DNA from: Paractinoplanes atraurantiacus
GTDB taxonomy: Bacteria > Actinomycetota > Actinomycetes > Mycobacteriales > Micromonosporaceae
Direction: 5' to 3'
DNA: 64,000 bases
NCBI RefSeq assembly: GCF_900215205.1
Contig: NZ_OBDY01000024.1
Span: 72,072-136,071, forward strand
Part shown: positions 48,655 through 57,216 of the stretch, piece by piece
Layout of the letters: each line of letters opens with the position of its first letter
Numbering within the stretch: the stretch's first letter is position 1
Translations under genes and position numbers: made by a program
The notes under the pieces: generated by a model
Seen by the model: the letters and a program-made list of their open reading frames with translations, nothing else
Told to the model about the DNA's origin: nothing
Database searches by the model: none

Positions 48655-50931
48655 ATGCGCTACCGAGCAACGATCTTCGTCATTCCTCTCCTGATAGCGA
48701 CGGCGACCGCCATCGCCGGCAGCGCCGCCCAGGCCACGCCGCGCACCACCACCCACCACGTGGCCACGACCGGCGACGACGGGGCGAAAGGCACCGCCGC
48801 CGCCCCGTTCCGCACCATCCAGAAGTGCGCCGGTGCCGCGAAACCGGGCGACACCTGTCTCATCGCCGCCGGCACGTACCGCGAGACGGTCACTCCCCCG
48901 CGGGACGGCGTCACGTTCGCCGCGGCCGCGAACGCGCAGGTCGTCGTCGACGGCTCCGACCCGGTCACCGGCTGGCAGCGGGTCGGCGCCGACGACCTCG
49001 AGGCCCTGGGGCGCGACGACCGGTTCCTGGCCGGCTCACCCTTCGCCCAGGGCGTGCGCGACGGTCGCGTCTACCGGGCCGACGTGCCGGCCGGCCCGGG
49101 CACCCAGGTCTTCGTCGACGGCGCCATGGCCCCGGCGGCGCAGTGGCCCTATCAGGGCGACAACCCCATGCGCCTGCTTATGGCGTCGGCGCGCTCGGGC
49201 ACGTACACCAGCATCGACGACCCCGCCCTGGACCAGCCCGCCGGCTATTGGACCGGCGCCCGCCTGCTGGCCCGCAACTGGTTCGTCAGCGAGACCGGCA
49301 CGGTCACCGCCTCGCAGCCGGGCCAGGTCACCGCGGCCGGCCTGCCCAGCTGCATCAGCCTCAACCCCAACCAGAAGACCAGCTACGCGCTCAGCGGCAA
49401 GCTGCGCCTGCTCGGGCACGCCGGTCAATGGTTCTACGACGAGGGCGCGCACCGGCTCTACCTGTGGACGCGCGACGGTGACGACCCGTCCGGGCACACC
49501 GTCGAGCTCAAGCGGCGGGAGCTGGGCCTCGACCTCGCCGGCCGGCAGAAGGTCACGGTCACCGGTGTCGGACTGCGCGCCTCCACCCTGCGTACCACCG
49601 CGGCCTCGAAAAACAACGTCATTGAGCGCATGACTGCTCGGTTCGTGTCCGCTTATGACGACTTGACGGTGGATCCGAACATGGTGCGCAACCCGGACGC
49701 GTGCGGTCTGCTCACGGCGGGCGAGACGACGTCGGGACTGCAGATCGGCGGCACGGGCAACGTGGTGCGCGACAGCGTCGTCGACTGGAGCGCCGGCAAC
49801 GGTGTCGTGCTCACCGGCAGCGGCAACACGGTCGCCAACACCACGATCACGAACGCCGACTACATGGGCAGCTACGCGGCCGGCGTCAACGTCATCGGCG
49901 ACCGCCACCGGGTCATCGGCAACACGGTGCGGACCAGCGGCCGCAGCGGCATCAACATCGACGACAAGGTCGCCGGCGCCTCGGCCCGCGACAACGAGAT
50001 CGCGTACAACGACGTCAGTGGCTACAACAACCTGGTCAACGACGGCGGCGCCGTCTACGTCTGCTGCAACATCGATCTGGCGGGTACGGAGTTTCACCAC
50101 AACCTGCTGCACGATCCGGCTCCCCTGGCCGCGCAGGCGCCGGCGCCCGGCATCTACCTGGACAACAACGCGTTCAACGCCACCGTCCACGACAACGTGG
50201 CCTGGAACGGCACGAGTTACGGCGTGGTGCTGCTCAACGGCGACAAGCCCGCGCCCGGCAACCGCATCTTCAACAACACGTCCGGCAGCGACCGCAAGGC
50301 GGTCAGCCTGAACGGGCCCGAGTATCCGGACACCGAGATCGCCGACAACATCGGCGACGTCGACGAGAAACCGGGCGTGGTCCTGCGCGGCAACATCCCG
50401 TACTCGGTCGATCCGCTGTTCACCGAGCCGCGCGTCCAGGACTACACGCTGCGGGCCGAGTCACCGGCCCGTGGCGCGGGGGCCTACCGGCCGGGTGCGG
50501 GCAGATGGCGCGGCGGCGCCGCTGTGAGCACGACGCTGGTGCAGGCCGAGCGGTACGCGGCCGACAGCGGGGTCGCGCGGCACGCCGCCGGTACCGGTCA
50601 GGTGATGGGCGGCTTCGACGGCGGCGACTGGGCCCGCTACGACCGCGTGGACTTCGGGACGGGACGCACGCTGTTCACCGGCAGCATCGGGGCCGACCGT
50701 CAGTACGCGGGGCGCGCCTTCGAGATCCGGCTGGACGCCCAGGACGGGCCGGCGATCGGGCGCGTGACCGTGCGGCCCAGTGACGGCTTCGACGACTACA
50801 TCGACCAGTCCGTGCCCATCACGCCGACCTCGGGCGTGCACACTGTCTATCTGGTCGCGCTGGGAGGCTCGCCGGGCGTCGCGAACGTGGACTATTTCGC
50901 GTTCACCGATCCCGCTATCGTTAAGCGATAG
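48655..50931 (+). CDS. Secreted right-handed beta-helix protein with C-terminal CBM6-like domain
   Basis: 758 residues from the ATG at 48655 (a GTG one codon earlier is possible). Signal peptide about 1-28 (IATATAIAGSAAQA). HVATTGDDGAKGTAAAPFRTIQKCAGAA is the start of a DUF1565/pectate-lyase-like beta-helix; middle repeats contain NNVIERM, NTITNADYMG-like and GINIDDKVAG rungs (about 320-560). From about 625, LVQAERYA ... GGFDGGDWARYDRVDFG ... VNVDYFAF-type motifs form a CBM6-like module. Likely a secreted polysaccharide lyase or hydrolase that supplies the importer downstream. The stop codon lies inside a GntR operator. Confidence 0.85.
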   Translation: MRYRATIFVIPLLIATATAIAGSAAQATPRTTTHHVATTGDDGAKGTAAAPFRTIQKCAGAAKPGDTCLIAAGTYRETVTPPRDGVTFAAAANAQVVVDGSDPVTGWQRVGADDLEALGRDDRFLAGSPFAQGVRDGRVYRADVPAGPGTQVFVDGAMAPAAQWPYQGDNPMRLLMASARSGTYTSIDDPALDQPAGYWTGARLLARNWFVSETGTVTASQPGQVTAAGLPSCISLNPNQKTSYALSGKLRLLGHAGQWFYDEGAHRLYLWTRDGDDPSGHTVELKRRELGLDLAGRQKVTVTGVGLRASTLRTTAASKNNVIERMTARFVSAYDDLTVDPNMVRNPDACGLLTAGETTSGLQIGGTGNVVRDSVVDWSAGNGVVLTGSGNTVANTTITNADYMGSYAAGVNVIGDRHRVIGNTVRTSGRSGINIDDKVAGASARDNEIAYNDVSGYNNLVNDGGAVYVCCNIDLAGTEFHHNLLHDPAPLAAQAPAPGIYLDNNAFNATVHDNVAWNGTSYGVVLLNGDKPAPGNRIFNNTSGSDRKAVSLNGPEYPDTEIADNIGDVDEKPGVVLRGNIPYSVDPLFTEPRVQDYTLRAESPARGAGAYRPGAGRWRGGAAVSTTLVQAERYAADSGVARHAAGTGQVMGGFDGGDWARYDRVDFGTGRTLFTGSIGADRQYAGRAFEIRLDAQDGPAIGRVTVRPSDGFDDYIDQSVPITPTSGVHTVYLVALGGSPGVANVDYFAFTDPAIVKR
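50915..50931. promoter_or_regulatory. GntR operator, copy 2 (gntR promoter)
   Basis: CTATCGTTAAGCGATAG, a palindrome with 6-bp arms and 5-bp centre, including the TAG stop of the beta-helix gene. It ends 13 bp before the gntR ATG, with AAAGGAG between. Probably autoregulatory. Confidence 0.7.
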
Positions 50932-50944
50932 TCAAAGGAGCGCC

Positions 50945-51595
50945 ATGCCATCACCCTTCGAGAACACCAGCACCCTGTCCCGCACGCTGCTCTCCGACCA
51001 GGCGTACGACCTCGTGCGCAAGTCGATCCTGGAGGGCACGCTGCCGCCGGGGGCCCGCATCGTGGAGTCCGAGCTCGCCCGCCAGCTCGGCGTCAGTCAG
51101 GCGCCGGTGCGCGAGGCGGTCAAGCGGCTCGTGCACGAGGGCCTGGTGATCTCGCTGCCGCGCCGTGGCAGTTACGTGCGGGAGATCTCGGAGGGTGAGG
51201 CCGGCGAGGCCCGGGAGGTGCGCGGGCTGCTCGAGGAGGCGGCGGCCCGTCAGGCGGTGCTGAACTTCGACGCGGCCGCCCGGTCCCACCTCGAGGAACT
51301 GGTCGACGGCATGCGGGAGGCGGCCGTCAGCGGCGATCTGGCCGCCTTCCGCGGCTTCGACATGGGCTTTCACCGCTCGGTGGTCGAGCTCAGCGGCAAC
51401 AGCTATCTCCCCCGGCTCTGGGCCGTGATGGAGCCGAGCCTGCTCGGCCTGCGCATAGTGGGCGACCCCGGCTTCCCCGGCGACTGGACCGAGATGGCCG
51501 AGTCCCACCAGCGCCTGGTCGAGGTGCTGGCCGACGGCAACCGCGCGCGAGCCGCCGCCGCCTTCCTCAACCACGCCACCGGCGTCGAGGCCTGA
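50945..51595 (+). CDS. GntR-family regulator (FadR/FCD subfamily)
   Basis: 216 residues from the ATG at 50945, with AAAGGAG ribosome site. Winged HTH about 18-78 (ILEGTLPPGARIVESELARQLGVSQAPVREAVKRLVHEGLV). All-helical FCD ligand domain about 85-210 with metal-type positions (FDMGFHRSVVELSGN, SHQRLVEVLADGN). Expected to repress the flanking genes until a sugar acid or similar ligand binds. Three matching palindromes mark its regulon in this window. Confidence 0.9.
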   Translation: MPSPFENTSTLSRTLLSDQAYDLVRKSILEGTLPPGARIVESELARQLGVSQAPVREAVKRLVHEGLVISLPRRGSYVREISEGEAGEAREVRGLLEEAAARQAVLNFDAAARSHLEELVDGMREAAVSGDLAAFRGFDMGFHRSVVELSGNSYLPRLWAVMEPSLLGLRIVGDPGFPGDWTEMAESHQRLVEVLADGNRARAAAAFLNHATGVEA

Positions 51596-51613
51596 AAAAC
51601 ACCGCGGTCACTC

Positions 51614-51626
51614 GCTTGTAACAAGC
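51614..51626. promoter_or_regulatory. Palindrome GCTTGT-A-ACAAGC upstream of the ABC promoter
   Basis: GCTTGTAACAAGC lies just downstream of the gntR stop and 3 bp before the TTGACA element. It could bind a second regulator such as a CRP- or LacI-type protein, or end gntR transcription. Confidence 0.4.
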
Positions 51627-51628
51627 TA

Positions 51629-51657
51629 TTGACATGGTCACGCAGCCCCATCATGAT
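51629..51657 (+). promoter_or_regulatory. Sigma-70-type promoter of the sugar ABC operon
   Basis: TTGACA (51629-51634), 17-bp spacer, then CATGAT (51652-51657; 4 of 6 matches to TATAAT). Transcription would begin near 51664, directly before GntR operator copy 3, so a bound repressor would block initiation or early elongation. Confidence 0.6.
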
Positions 51658-51668
51658 CGCTTGCACCG

Positions 51669-51687
51669 CTAATCGATTAGCGATTAG
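51669..51687. promoter_or_regulatory. GntR operator, copy 3 (ABC operon)
   Basis: CTAATCGATTAGCGATTAG: 7-bp arms CTAATCG/CGATTAG around a 5-bp centre, the best of the three copies. It lies between the -10 element and the solute-binding-protein start. Confidence 0.75.
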
Positions 51688-51704
51688 AACCCCGGAGGGT
51701 TGCC

Positions 51705-52961
51705 ATGAAGAAAGCAAAGGCGCTGGTGGTCACGGCCGCCGCGCTCCTCCTCACCGCCTGCTCATCGTCCGGAGGATTCCAGGACACCGGCGATGCCGGC
51801 TCCGCCTCCGACGCGAAACTTCGCCTGCTGGTCAACGTCACCCCCGTGCTGACCAAGCAGTTCTACGAGGACCTGGTCAAGCCCTACACCGACGCCCACC
51901 CCGGCGTCACGGTGTCGATCGAGGCGCCGACCGCGGCCGACGTCAGCGCCACCCTGCAGCAGCAGCTGGCCGCCGGCTCGCCGCCCGACCTGGTGTCGGG
52001 CAGCCTCGGCCGCGACACCGTCCCCCAGCTCACCGCCCTGCCTGAACAGCAGTGGGTCAAGGACGCGCCGTACGCCGAGCAGTCCCGGGTCGGCGGGGCC
52101 ATGTGGCAGGCCGGCAGCGGCAACCAGGTGCAGTCGCTCGTCTTCTACAACAAGGCCGCCTTCGCCAAGGCCGGCATCACCACCGTCCCGAAGTCGCTCG
52201 CCGATCTCACCGCGGCGCTGGTCAAGCTCAAGGGCGCCGGGTACGTGCCCACGCAGACCTCCGGCGAATGGGTCACCGGCGCCCAGGTGCAGATGCTGGG
52301 CAACGTGAACGTGCTGAACACCGCGCCCGACTGGTTCGCTCAGCGCAACGAGAACAAGACGAGCTTCGCCGGCAGCCCGTGGCGGCAGGTGCTCGAGACC
52401 TACCAGGGCTGGGTCAAGCAGGGCCTCACCCCGAAGGACGCGATGGGGCTGAAGTACCAGGACGCCATCGACCAGTTCCTGGCCGGCAAGTCGGCCACCT
52501 TCGTGATGGGCGGCTGGTTCGTGCCGACCGCCGACGAGGCCAAGAAGTCGTTCGACGTCGGCGTCTTCGCGGTGCCCACGCTCGACGGCTCCCCGGCACC
52601 GGTCGCCGGCAACCCGTCGATCCCGTGGTCGGTCACCAAGTCGTCGAAGAACCAGGCCGCCGCGCTCGACCTGCTGAAGTTCCTCGTCACCGACAAGGAC
52701 GCGGTCACCAAGGAGCTCAAGGCCGAGGGCAACTTCCGCAAGGGCTTCGACTACGAGGCGTCGGCGCTGAACAAAGAGGTGGCGGCCATCGTCTCCGGTG
52801 CGCCATCCACTGTGGTCGCCTCGAACGGCCAGGGCGACAACTCCGCGCCCACCGGATACAACGACGAGTTCAACAAGCTGGTGCAGGGCCTCTACCTCGA
52901 CCAGAAGCCGGGCACCGTGCTGAAGTCCATCGACTCCTGGTACACCTCGAATGCCAAGTAA
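51705..52961 (+). CDS. Sugar ABC transporter solute-binding lipoprotein
   Basis: 418 residues, GGAGGG ribosome site. Lipoprotein signal with LLTAC lipobox near residue 19. Family 1 extracellular binding-protein pattern (LTKQFYEDLVKPYTDAHPGVTVSIE, LQQQLAAGSPPDLV, SLVFYNKAAFAKAGI, KSATFVMGGWF). Binds oligosaccharides or sugar-acid oligomers for the two following permeases. The stop overlaps the first permease start region by 11 bp. Confidence 0.9.
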   Translation: MKKAKALVVTAAALLLTACSSSGGFQDTGDAGSASDAKLRLLVNVTPVLTKQFYEDLVKPYTDAHPGVTVSIEAPTAADVSATLQQQLAAGSPPDLVSGSLGRDTVPQLTALPEQQWVKDAPYAEQSRVGGAMWQAGSGNQVQSLVFYNKAAFAKAGITTVPKSLADLTAALVKLKGAGYVPTQTSGEWVTGAQVQMLGNVNVLNTAPDWFAQRNENKTSFAGSPWRQVLETYQGWVKQGLTPKDAMGLKYQDAIDQFLAGKSATFVMGGWFVPTADEAKKSFDVGVFAVPTLDGSPAPVAGNPSIPWSVTKSSKNQAAALDLLKFLVTDKDAVTKELKAEGNFRKGFDYEASALNKEVAAIVSGAPSTVVASNGQGDNSAPTGYNDEFNKLVQGLYLDQKPGTVLKSIDSWYTSNAK

Positions 52962-53823
52962 CCACCGATCGCATGCGATCCTGCTGGCCCCGGCGACCGT
53001 GATGATCACGCTCTTCATGCTCGTGCCCATCGCGCTCGCCGGGTACCTCAGCTTCACCGACTGGGACGGGCTCACGCCGAACCCGCAGGGCGTCGGCTGG
53101 GCCAACTACAGCCGGCTGCTCCACGACGCCGACGTCGGGCACGCCGCGGTGGTCACGCTGATCGTCACCGTCGTCGGCACGATCGCCTGCAACGCGGCCG
53201 GGCTCGGCCTCGCGCTCCTGCTCAACCGGACCAGCCGCCTCACCGCGGTCCTGCGGGCGGTGGTCTTCTATCCGTACGTCATCGGGCCGATCATCATCGG
53301 ATTCCTGTGGTCGGCGATCCTGGGCGCGAACGGGGCCATCGCCCACCTGCTGGGCAACGCGGGGCACAGCCCGCTGCCGTTCCTGTCCGACCCGGCGTGG
53401 GCCGTCGGCAGCATCGTCGCGGTCGTGGTGTGGTCGCAGTTCGGCGTGAACGTCGTGCTCTATCTGGCCGGCCTGCAGACCGTTCCGGCCAGCCTGCACG
53501 AGGCGGCCCACATCGACGGCGCCGGGCGGTGGCAGACCTTCAGATCGGTGACCTGGCCCCTGCTGGCGCCCTCGGTCACCGTCAACCTGGTGCTGGTGCT
53601 CGTCGGGCTGCTGCGCGTCTACGAGATCGTGCTCGCGCTGACCGGCGGCGGCCCGGCGGGCCGCACCAACACCTTCGCCTTTCTCATTCTCAGCGAGTCC
53701 TTCCGCTCCAACCATCTGGGGTACGGGGCGGCGCAGGCCATCACCCTGATGGTCGTCATCGCCGCGCTCGCGCTGGGACTGACCGCGCTGCGCAGGCGCG
53801 CCGAGGACGCGGTGAGCTCGTGA
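52951..53823 (+). CDS. Sugar ABC transporter permease (MalF/UgpA type)
   Basis: 290 residues, six membrane segments; the EAA loop reads HEAAHIDGAGRWQTFRSVTWPLLAP, standard for CUT1 sugar importers. No ATPase gene occurs in the operon; actinomycete CUT1 systems commonly share one MsiK-like ATPase encoded elsewhere. Confidence 0.9.
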   Translation: MPSNHRSHAILLAPATVMITLFMLVPIALAGYLSFTDWDGLTPNPQGVGWANYSRLLHDADVGHAAVVTLIVTVVGTIACNAAGLGLALLLNRTSRLTAVLRAVVFYPYVIGPIIIGFLWSAILGANGAIAHLLGNAGHSPLPFLSDPAWAVGSIVAVVVWSQFGVNVVLYLAGLQTVPASLHEAAHIDGAGRWQTFRSVTWPLLAPSVTVNLVLVLVGLLRVYEIVLALTGGGPAGRTNTFAFLILSESFRSNHLGYGAAQAITLMVVIAALALGLTALRRRAEDAVSS

Positions 53824-54641
53824 GACTCTTCAAGACCGTCCTGCTGACGCTGGCCGCGCTGGTCATGCTCATTCCGGGCTATCTGCTCGTGGTCAACGCG
53901 TTCAAGGGGCAGGACGACATCCTGCGCAGCCCGTTCGGGATCCCGTTCGGGCGGCTCACGCTCGAGCATCTGAACGCCGCACTGTCCAATCCCGACTTCT
54001 CTCTGGTCCGGGCGTACGTCGTGACCGCTCTGTTCGCGCTCGCCGTGAACGTGCTCTCGCTGGCCGTGAGCGCTCCGGCCGCGTACGTCATCGCCCGTGG
54101 AACCCGGCTGCGGCACCGCGCCCTGCTGGGGTTGTTCCTGCTCGGCCTGTTCATCCCGAGCCAGGTGCTGGTCATTCCGGTCATCTACGTGCTGAAGTAC
54201 CTGGGGCTGATGGGCACCGTCGGCGGGTTCCTGCTGTACGAGACGACCCTGACGCTGCCGGTCTCGATGTTCCTCTACGTGGCGTACATCAAGACCCTGC
54301 CGCGCGAGCTCGACGAGGCCGCGCGGATGGACGGCGCCGGGCCGATCGTCACGTTCTGGCGGGTGATCCTGCCGCTGATGCGCCCGGCCGTCGCGACAGC
54401 GGTGGTGCTGCACACGATCGGCGTCTGGACCGACTTCGTGAACCCGCAGATCATCCTCGGGCCGGGCTCGTCGCTGTACACGGTGACGACGAGCGTGTAC
54501 GCGGCGATCGGCCGTTACTCCACCGACTTCACCGTGGTCTACCCGAATCTGCTGATGGCGGTGGCGCCCGTGCTCGTCTTCTTCGTCTTCCTGCAACGCA
54601 ACATCGTGTCCGGCCTGACCGCGGGAGCGACCAAAGGATGA
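53820..54641 (+). CDS. Sugar ABC transporter permease (MalG/UgpE type)
   Basis: 273 residues from the GTG at 53820, which overlaps the previous stop (GTGA). Six membrane segments; EAA loop DEAARMDGAGPIVTFWRVILPLMRP. Its own stop overlaps the next start, so importer and enzyme are made together. Confidence 0.9.
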   Translation: MRLFKTVLLTLAALVMLIPGYLLVVNAFKGQDDILRSPFGIPFGRLTLEHLNAALSNPDFSLVRAYVVTALFALAVNVLSLAVSAPAAYVIARGTRLRHRALLGLFLLGLFIPSQVLVIPVIYVLKYLGLMGTVGGFLLYETTLTLPVSMFLYVAYIKTLPRELDEAARMDGAGPIVTFWRVILPLMRPAVATAVVLHTIGVWTDFVNPQIILGPGSSLYTVTTSVYAAIGRYSTDFTVVYPNLLMAVAPVLVFFVFLQRNIVSGLTAGATKG

Positions 54642-56443
54642 GCGACTTCAATCCTCCACGGTGGGCGGCGCTCCAGCGCGAGCTGTTCGCGTTGCTGGAC
54701 ACCGCGTGGCGGCGATTCGAGGAGCTGTACTGCGCGGCCGACGGCTCGCTGCGGTACGACGGGCGGACCGTGGGCCGCGACGGCGTGGACGACTTCTACG
54801 AACCCTTCTTCAACTGGCCGGCCCTCTACACGCTCGGCGGCGGCGACGACCTGCTCGACGCCTGCGAACGGCACTGGGAAGGGGTCACCGCGCAGCTCGC
54901 CGCCCGCGGGATGGTCACTGACGAGTACGAGAACGGTTACGACTGGTTCCACCAGGGTGAGTCGCTGCTGTTCTTCTACAACCTTTGCGCGGCCGCACCG
55001 GACCGGTTCCGGGAGCGGGCGCTGCGCTTCGCCGGGCTGTTCCTGCCGGGCTCCGCCACCGGCAACTACGACGGCGACCGGCACATGATGCGGGCGCCGC
55101 ACGTCGGCGCGCTCGGGCCGCGGCCCGGGCTCGGCGAGGACCGGCCGTACGCCGCCTCGAACGAGGGCATGCGGAAATACGGTCTGCCCGTACGGGATCT
55201 GCAGGGCATCCGGGCCTGGGAGGATCTCGCCGTCCCGGGCAACGCGCAGCGGATGGCCGACGCGATGAACCAGCGCCTCGGCGCCGGCGACGTACCGCTC
55301 AACCTGGCCGCGACGTCGCTCGCGGCCAACGCCTGGCTCTACGACCACGACGAGAAGTACGCGGACTTCATCGCCGATTACACCGGGGCGTGGGCGGCAC
55401 GGGCCCGCGCCAACTTCGGCCTCATCCCCGACAACGTCGGGCCCTCCGGCTCCGTCGGGGAGCTGCACGGCGGCCGGTGGTACGGAGGGCATTACGGCTG
55501 GAGCTGGCCGCACGGGCTCTACAGCGTGGTCGCGCCGGCGCTGATCGCCGCGCTCAACCACACCCTGGTCACCGGGTCCACGGAGCGGCTGGCCCTGCCC
55601 CGCGACGCCCTGGCGATGGTGTCCCTCCAGGCCCGGCGCGGGCCGCTCGACCCGGGCGACTGCGCCTTCTACGACCATTGGCACGACCGGCTCGGCACCG
55701 ACGTCGACCGGGATCTGCTGCTGATGCCGTACCGGCGCGACGACGGCGGCTGGTTCGACTTCCAGCCGCTGCCCCCGGCCTACCCCATGTGGCTGTGGTG
55801 GGCCGGGCGGAGCCCGGGCGACTGGGACCGGCTCGACGAGCTGTCCGCCGCGTCGGGTTACGACTGGCGGACCGTGCGCGGCTTCCGGGAGAAGGAGGAA
55901 GCCGGGCACGAGCCACCCTGGTACTGCTATCTGGCCGGCGACAACCCCGGCTATCCCGAACGGGCGCTGGCCATGGCGATCGAGCAGGTCCGGGAGCGGC
56001 TGGCCGCGATCCAGCGGCATCCCGGCCCGCCGGAGGACGACGACATCCACTGGTGGCAGAACCTCAACCCGGTGGTGACCGAGGTGCTCACCCAGCTGAT
56101 CGCCGGGGCCCCGCAGCAGCTCTACAACGGCGGGCTGCCGCTCGCCCTGCTGCGCTGGTCGTCCGGCGGCCGGCCCGGCCTGCCGCCCGGCGTGGCCGCC
56201 CTCGTCTCCGCCATCACGGACGACGGGGTGAGCGTCGAGGTGGTCAACCTCGGCGACGTTCCCCGCACGCTGACCGTCTCCGGCGGCGGTTACGGCGAGC
56301 ACCCCATCGTCGCGGTGTCCGGGCCGGCCGTCGTCCACGAGAACCAGGCCGTGCTTCACCTCGCCCCGCAGAGCGAGACGCGCCTGCGGCTCACCCTCGA
56401 CCGCTTCGGCGCCCCCGCCCACCACGACAGGAGCACGACATGA
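54638..56443 (+). CDS. Unrecognised 601-residue protein, probable carbohydrate-active enzyme
   Basis: 601 residues with no signal peptide. Rich in Trp, Tyr, Asp and Gly segments such as DDFYEPFFNWPALYTLGG, NGYDWFHQGESLLFFYNL, GGRWYGGHYGWSWPHG and DIHWWQNLNPVVTEVL, spaced along a helical body. This suggests an (alpha/alpha)6 toroid like many glycoside hydrolases and lyases; the last 90 residues look beta-rich. I cannot assign a family. Translationally coupled between the MalG permease and the RraA-like gene, so it probably breaks down the imported oligosaccharide in the cytoplasm. Confidence 0.8.
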   Translation: MSDFNPPRWAALQRELFALLDTAWRRFEELYCAADGSLRYDGRTVGRDGVDDFYEPFFNWPALYTLGGGDDLLDACERHWEGVTAQLAARGMVTDEYENGYDWFHQGESLLFFYNLCAAAPDRFRERALRFAGLFLPGSATGNYDGDRHMMRAPHVGALGPRPGLGEDRPYAASNEGMRKYGLPVRDLQGIRAWEDLAVPGNAQRMADAMNQRLGAGDVPLNLAATSLAANAWLYDHDEKYADFIADYTGAWAARARANFGLIPDNVGPSGSVGELHGGRWYGGHYGWSWPHGLYSVVAPALIAALNHTLVTGSTERLALPRDALAMVSLQARRGPLDPGDCAFYDHWHDRLGTDVDRDLLLMPYRRDDGGWFDFQPLPPAYPMWLWWAGRSPGDWDRLDELSAASGYDWRTVRGFREKEEAGHEPPWYCYLAGDNPGYPERALAMAIEQVRERLAAIQRHPGPPEDDDIHWWQNLNPVVTEVLTQLIAGAPQQLYNGGLPLALLRWSSGGRPGLPPGVAALVSAITDDGVSVEVVNLGDVPRTLTVSGGGYGEHPIVAVSGPAVVHENQAVLHLAPQSETRLRLTLDRFGAPAHHDRSTT

Positions 56444-57216
56444 CGAACCCCGAGCTCAGCAGCGTGTGGCCGCTGCCCGTGCGCGGCCCCGCCTTCACGC
56501 GGGCCGGCCAGGACCTGGTCGAGGCGATGGCGCCGGTCAGCTCGGCGACCGCCTGCGCCCAGCTGCACCAGATGGGCATCAGCCGCAGCTTCGTGGAGGG
56601 CCCACAGCCGTTGCACGCCGGGCAGCGGGTAGTAGGGCCGGGCGTGACCCTGCAATTCATGCCGCAGCGCGAGGACGTCGCCAGCGGCGTCGACCAGGAG
56701 TACGTGGAGCGCACCACCGCGCTGTGGGCGGTGCTGGAGACCATCCAGCCCGGTGACGTGCTGGTCATCCAGGCCTACGGCAGCCAGTACACCGGCTGCT
56801 TGGGCGACATGCTGGTCCGCTACTTCAAGAAGCGCGGCGGCGCCGGCATCGTGGTGGACGGCCGCATCCGTGACGCGCCCCGGGTCCGTGCGCTCGGCGT
56901 GCCGATCTGGTGCACGGGAACGACACCGCACTACGCGTCGCAGTCGGAGCTGTTCCCCTGGGCGTACGACGTGCCGGTGGCCGTCGGCGGGGTGCTCTGC
57001 CTGCCCGGCGATCTGGTGGTGGCCGACGACGACGGCGCGGTGGTGGTGCCGCGGCGCCGCGCGCCCGAGGTGGTGAAGCGGGCCGCCGACCACGAGGACT
57101 GGGAGGTGTTCAGCCGCATGCGCATCGACGAGGGGGCGGTGCTGGCCGACTACTACCCGCTCACCTCGAACAGCCGGGCCGAGTACGAGGCATGGCTGGC
57201 CGCCGATGGGCGCTGA
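56440..57216 (+). CDS. RraA-like family protein (possible aldolase)
   Basis: 258 residues from the ATG at 56440. RraA fold with GCLGDMLVRYFKKRGGAG followed by VVDGRIRD, keeping the Asp and Arg-Asp of class II aldolases of this family, and a late PGDLVVADDDGAVVVP. It carries the C-terminal helical tail (EVFSRMRIDEGAVLADYYPL). It could cleave a 2-keto-sugar-acid intermediate. Only distantly similar to the aldolase at 35016. Overlaps genes on both sides. Confidence 0.82.
   Translation: MTNPELSSVWPLPVRGPAFTRAGQDLVEAMAPVSSATACAQLHQMGISRSFVEGPQPLHAGQRVVGPGVTLQFMPQREDVASGVDQEYVERTTALWAVLETIQPGDVLVIQAYGSQYTGCLGDMLVRYFKKRGGAGIVVDGRIRDAPRVRALGVPIWCTGTTPHYASQSELFPWAYDVPVAVGGVLCLPGDLVVADDDGAVVVPRRRAPEVVKRAADHEDWEVFSRMRIDEGAVLADYYPLTSNSRAEYEAWLAADGR

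Noticed and set aside
54638..56443. Assignment of the 601-residue protein to a known lyase or hydrolase family
   Set aside because: No catalytic motif that I can name is present; only fold-level resemblance, so it is left unassigned.
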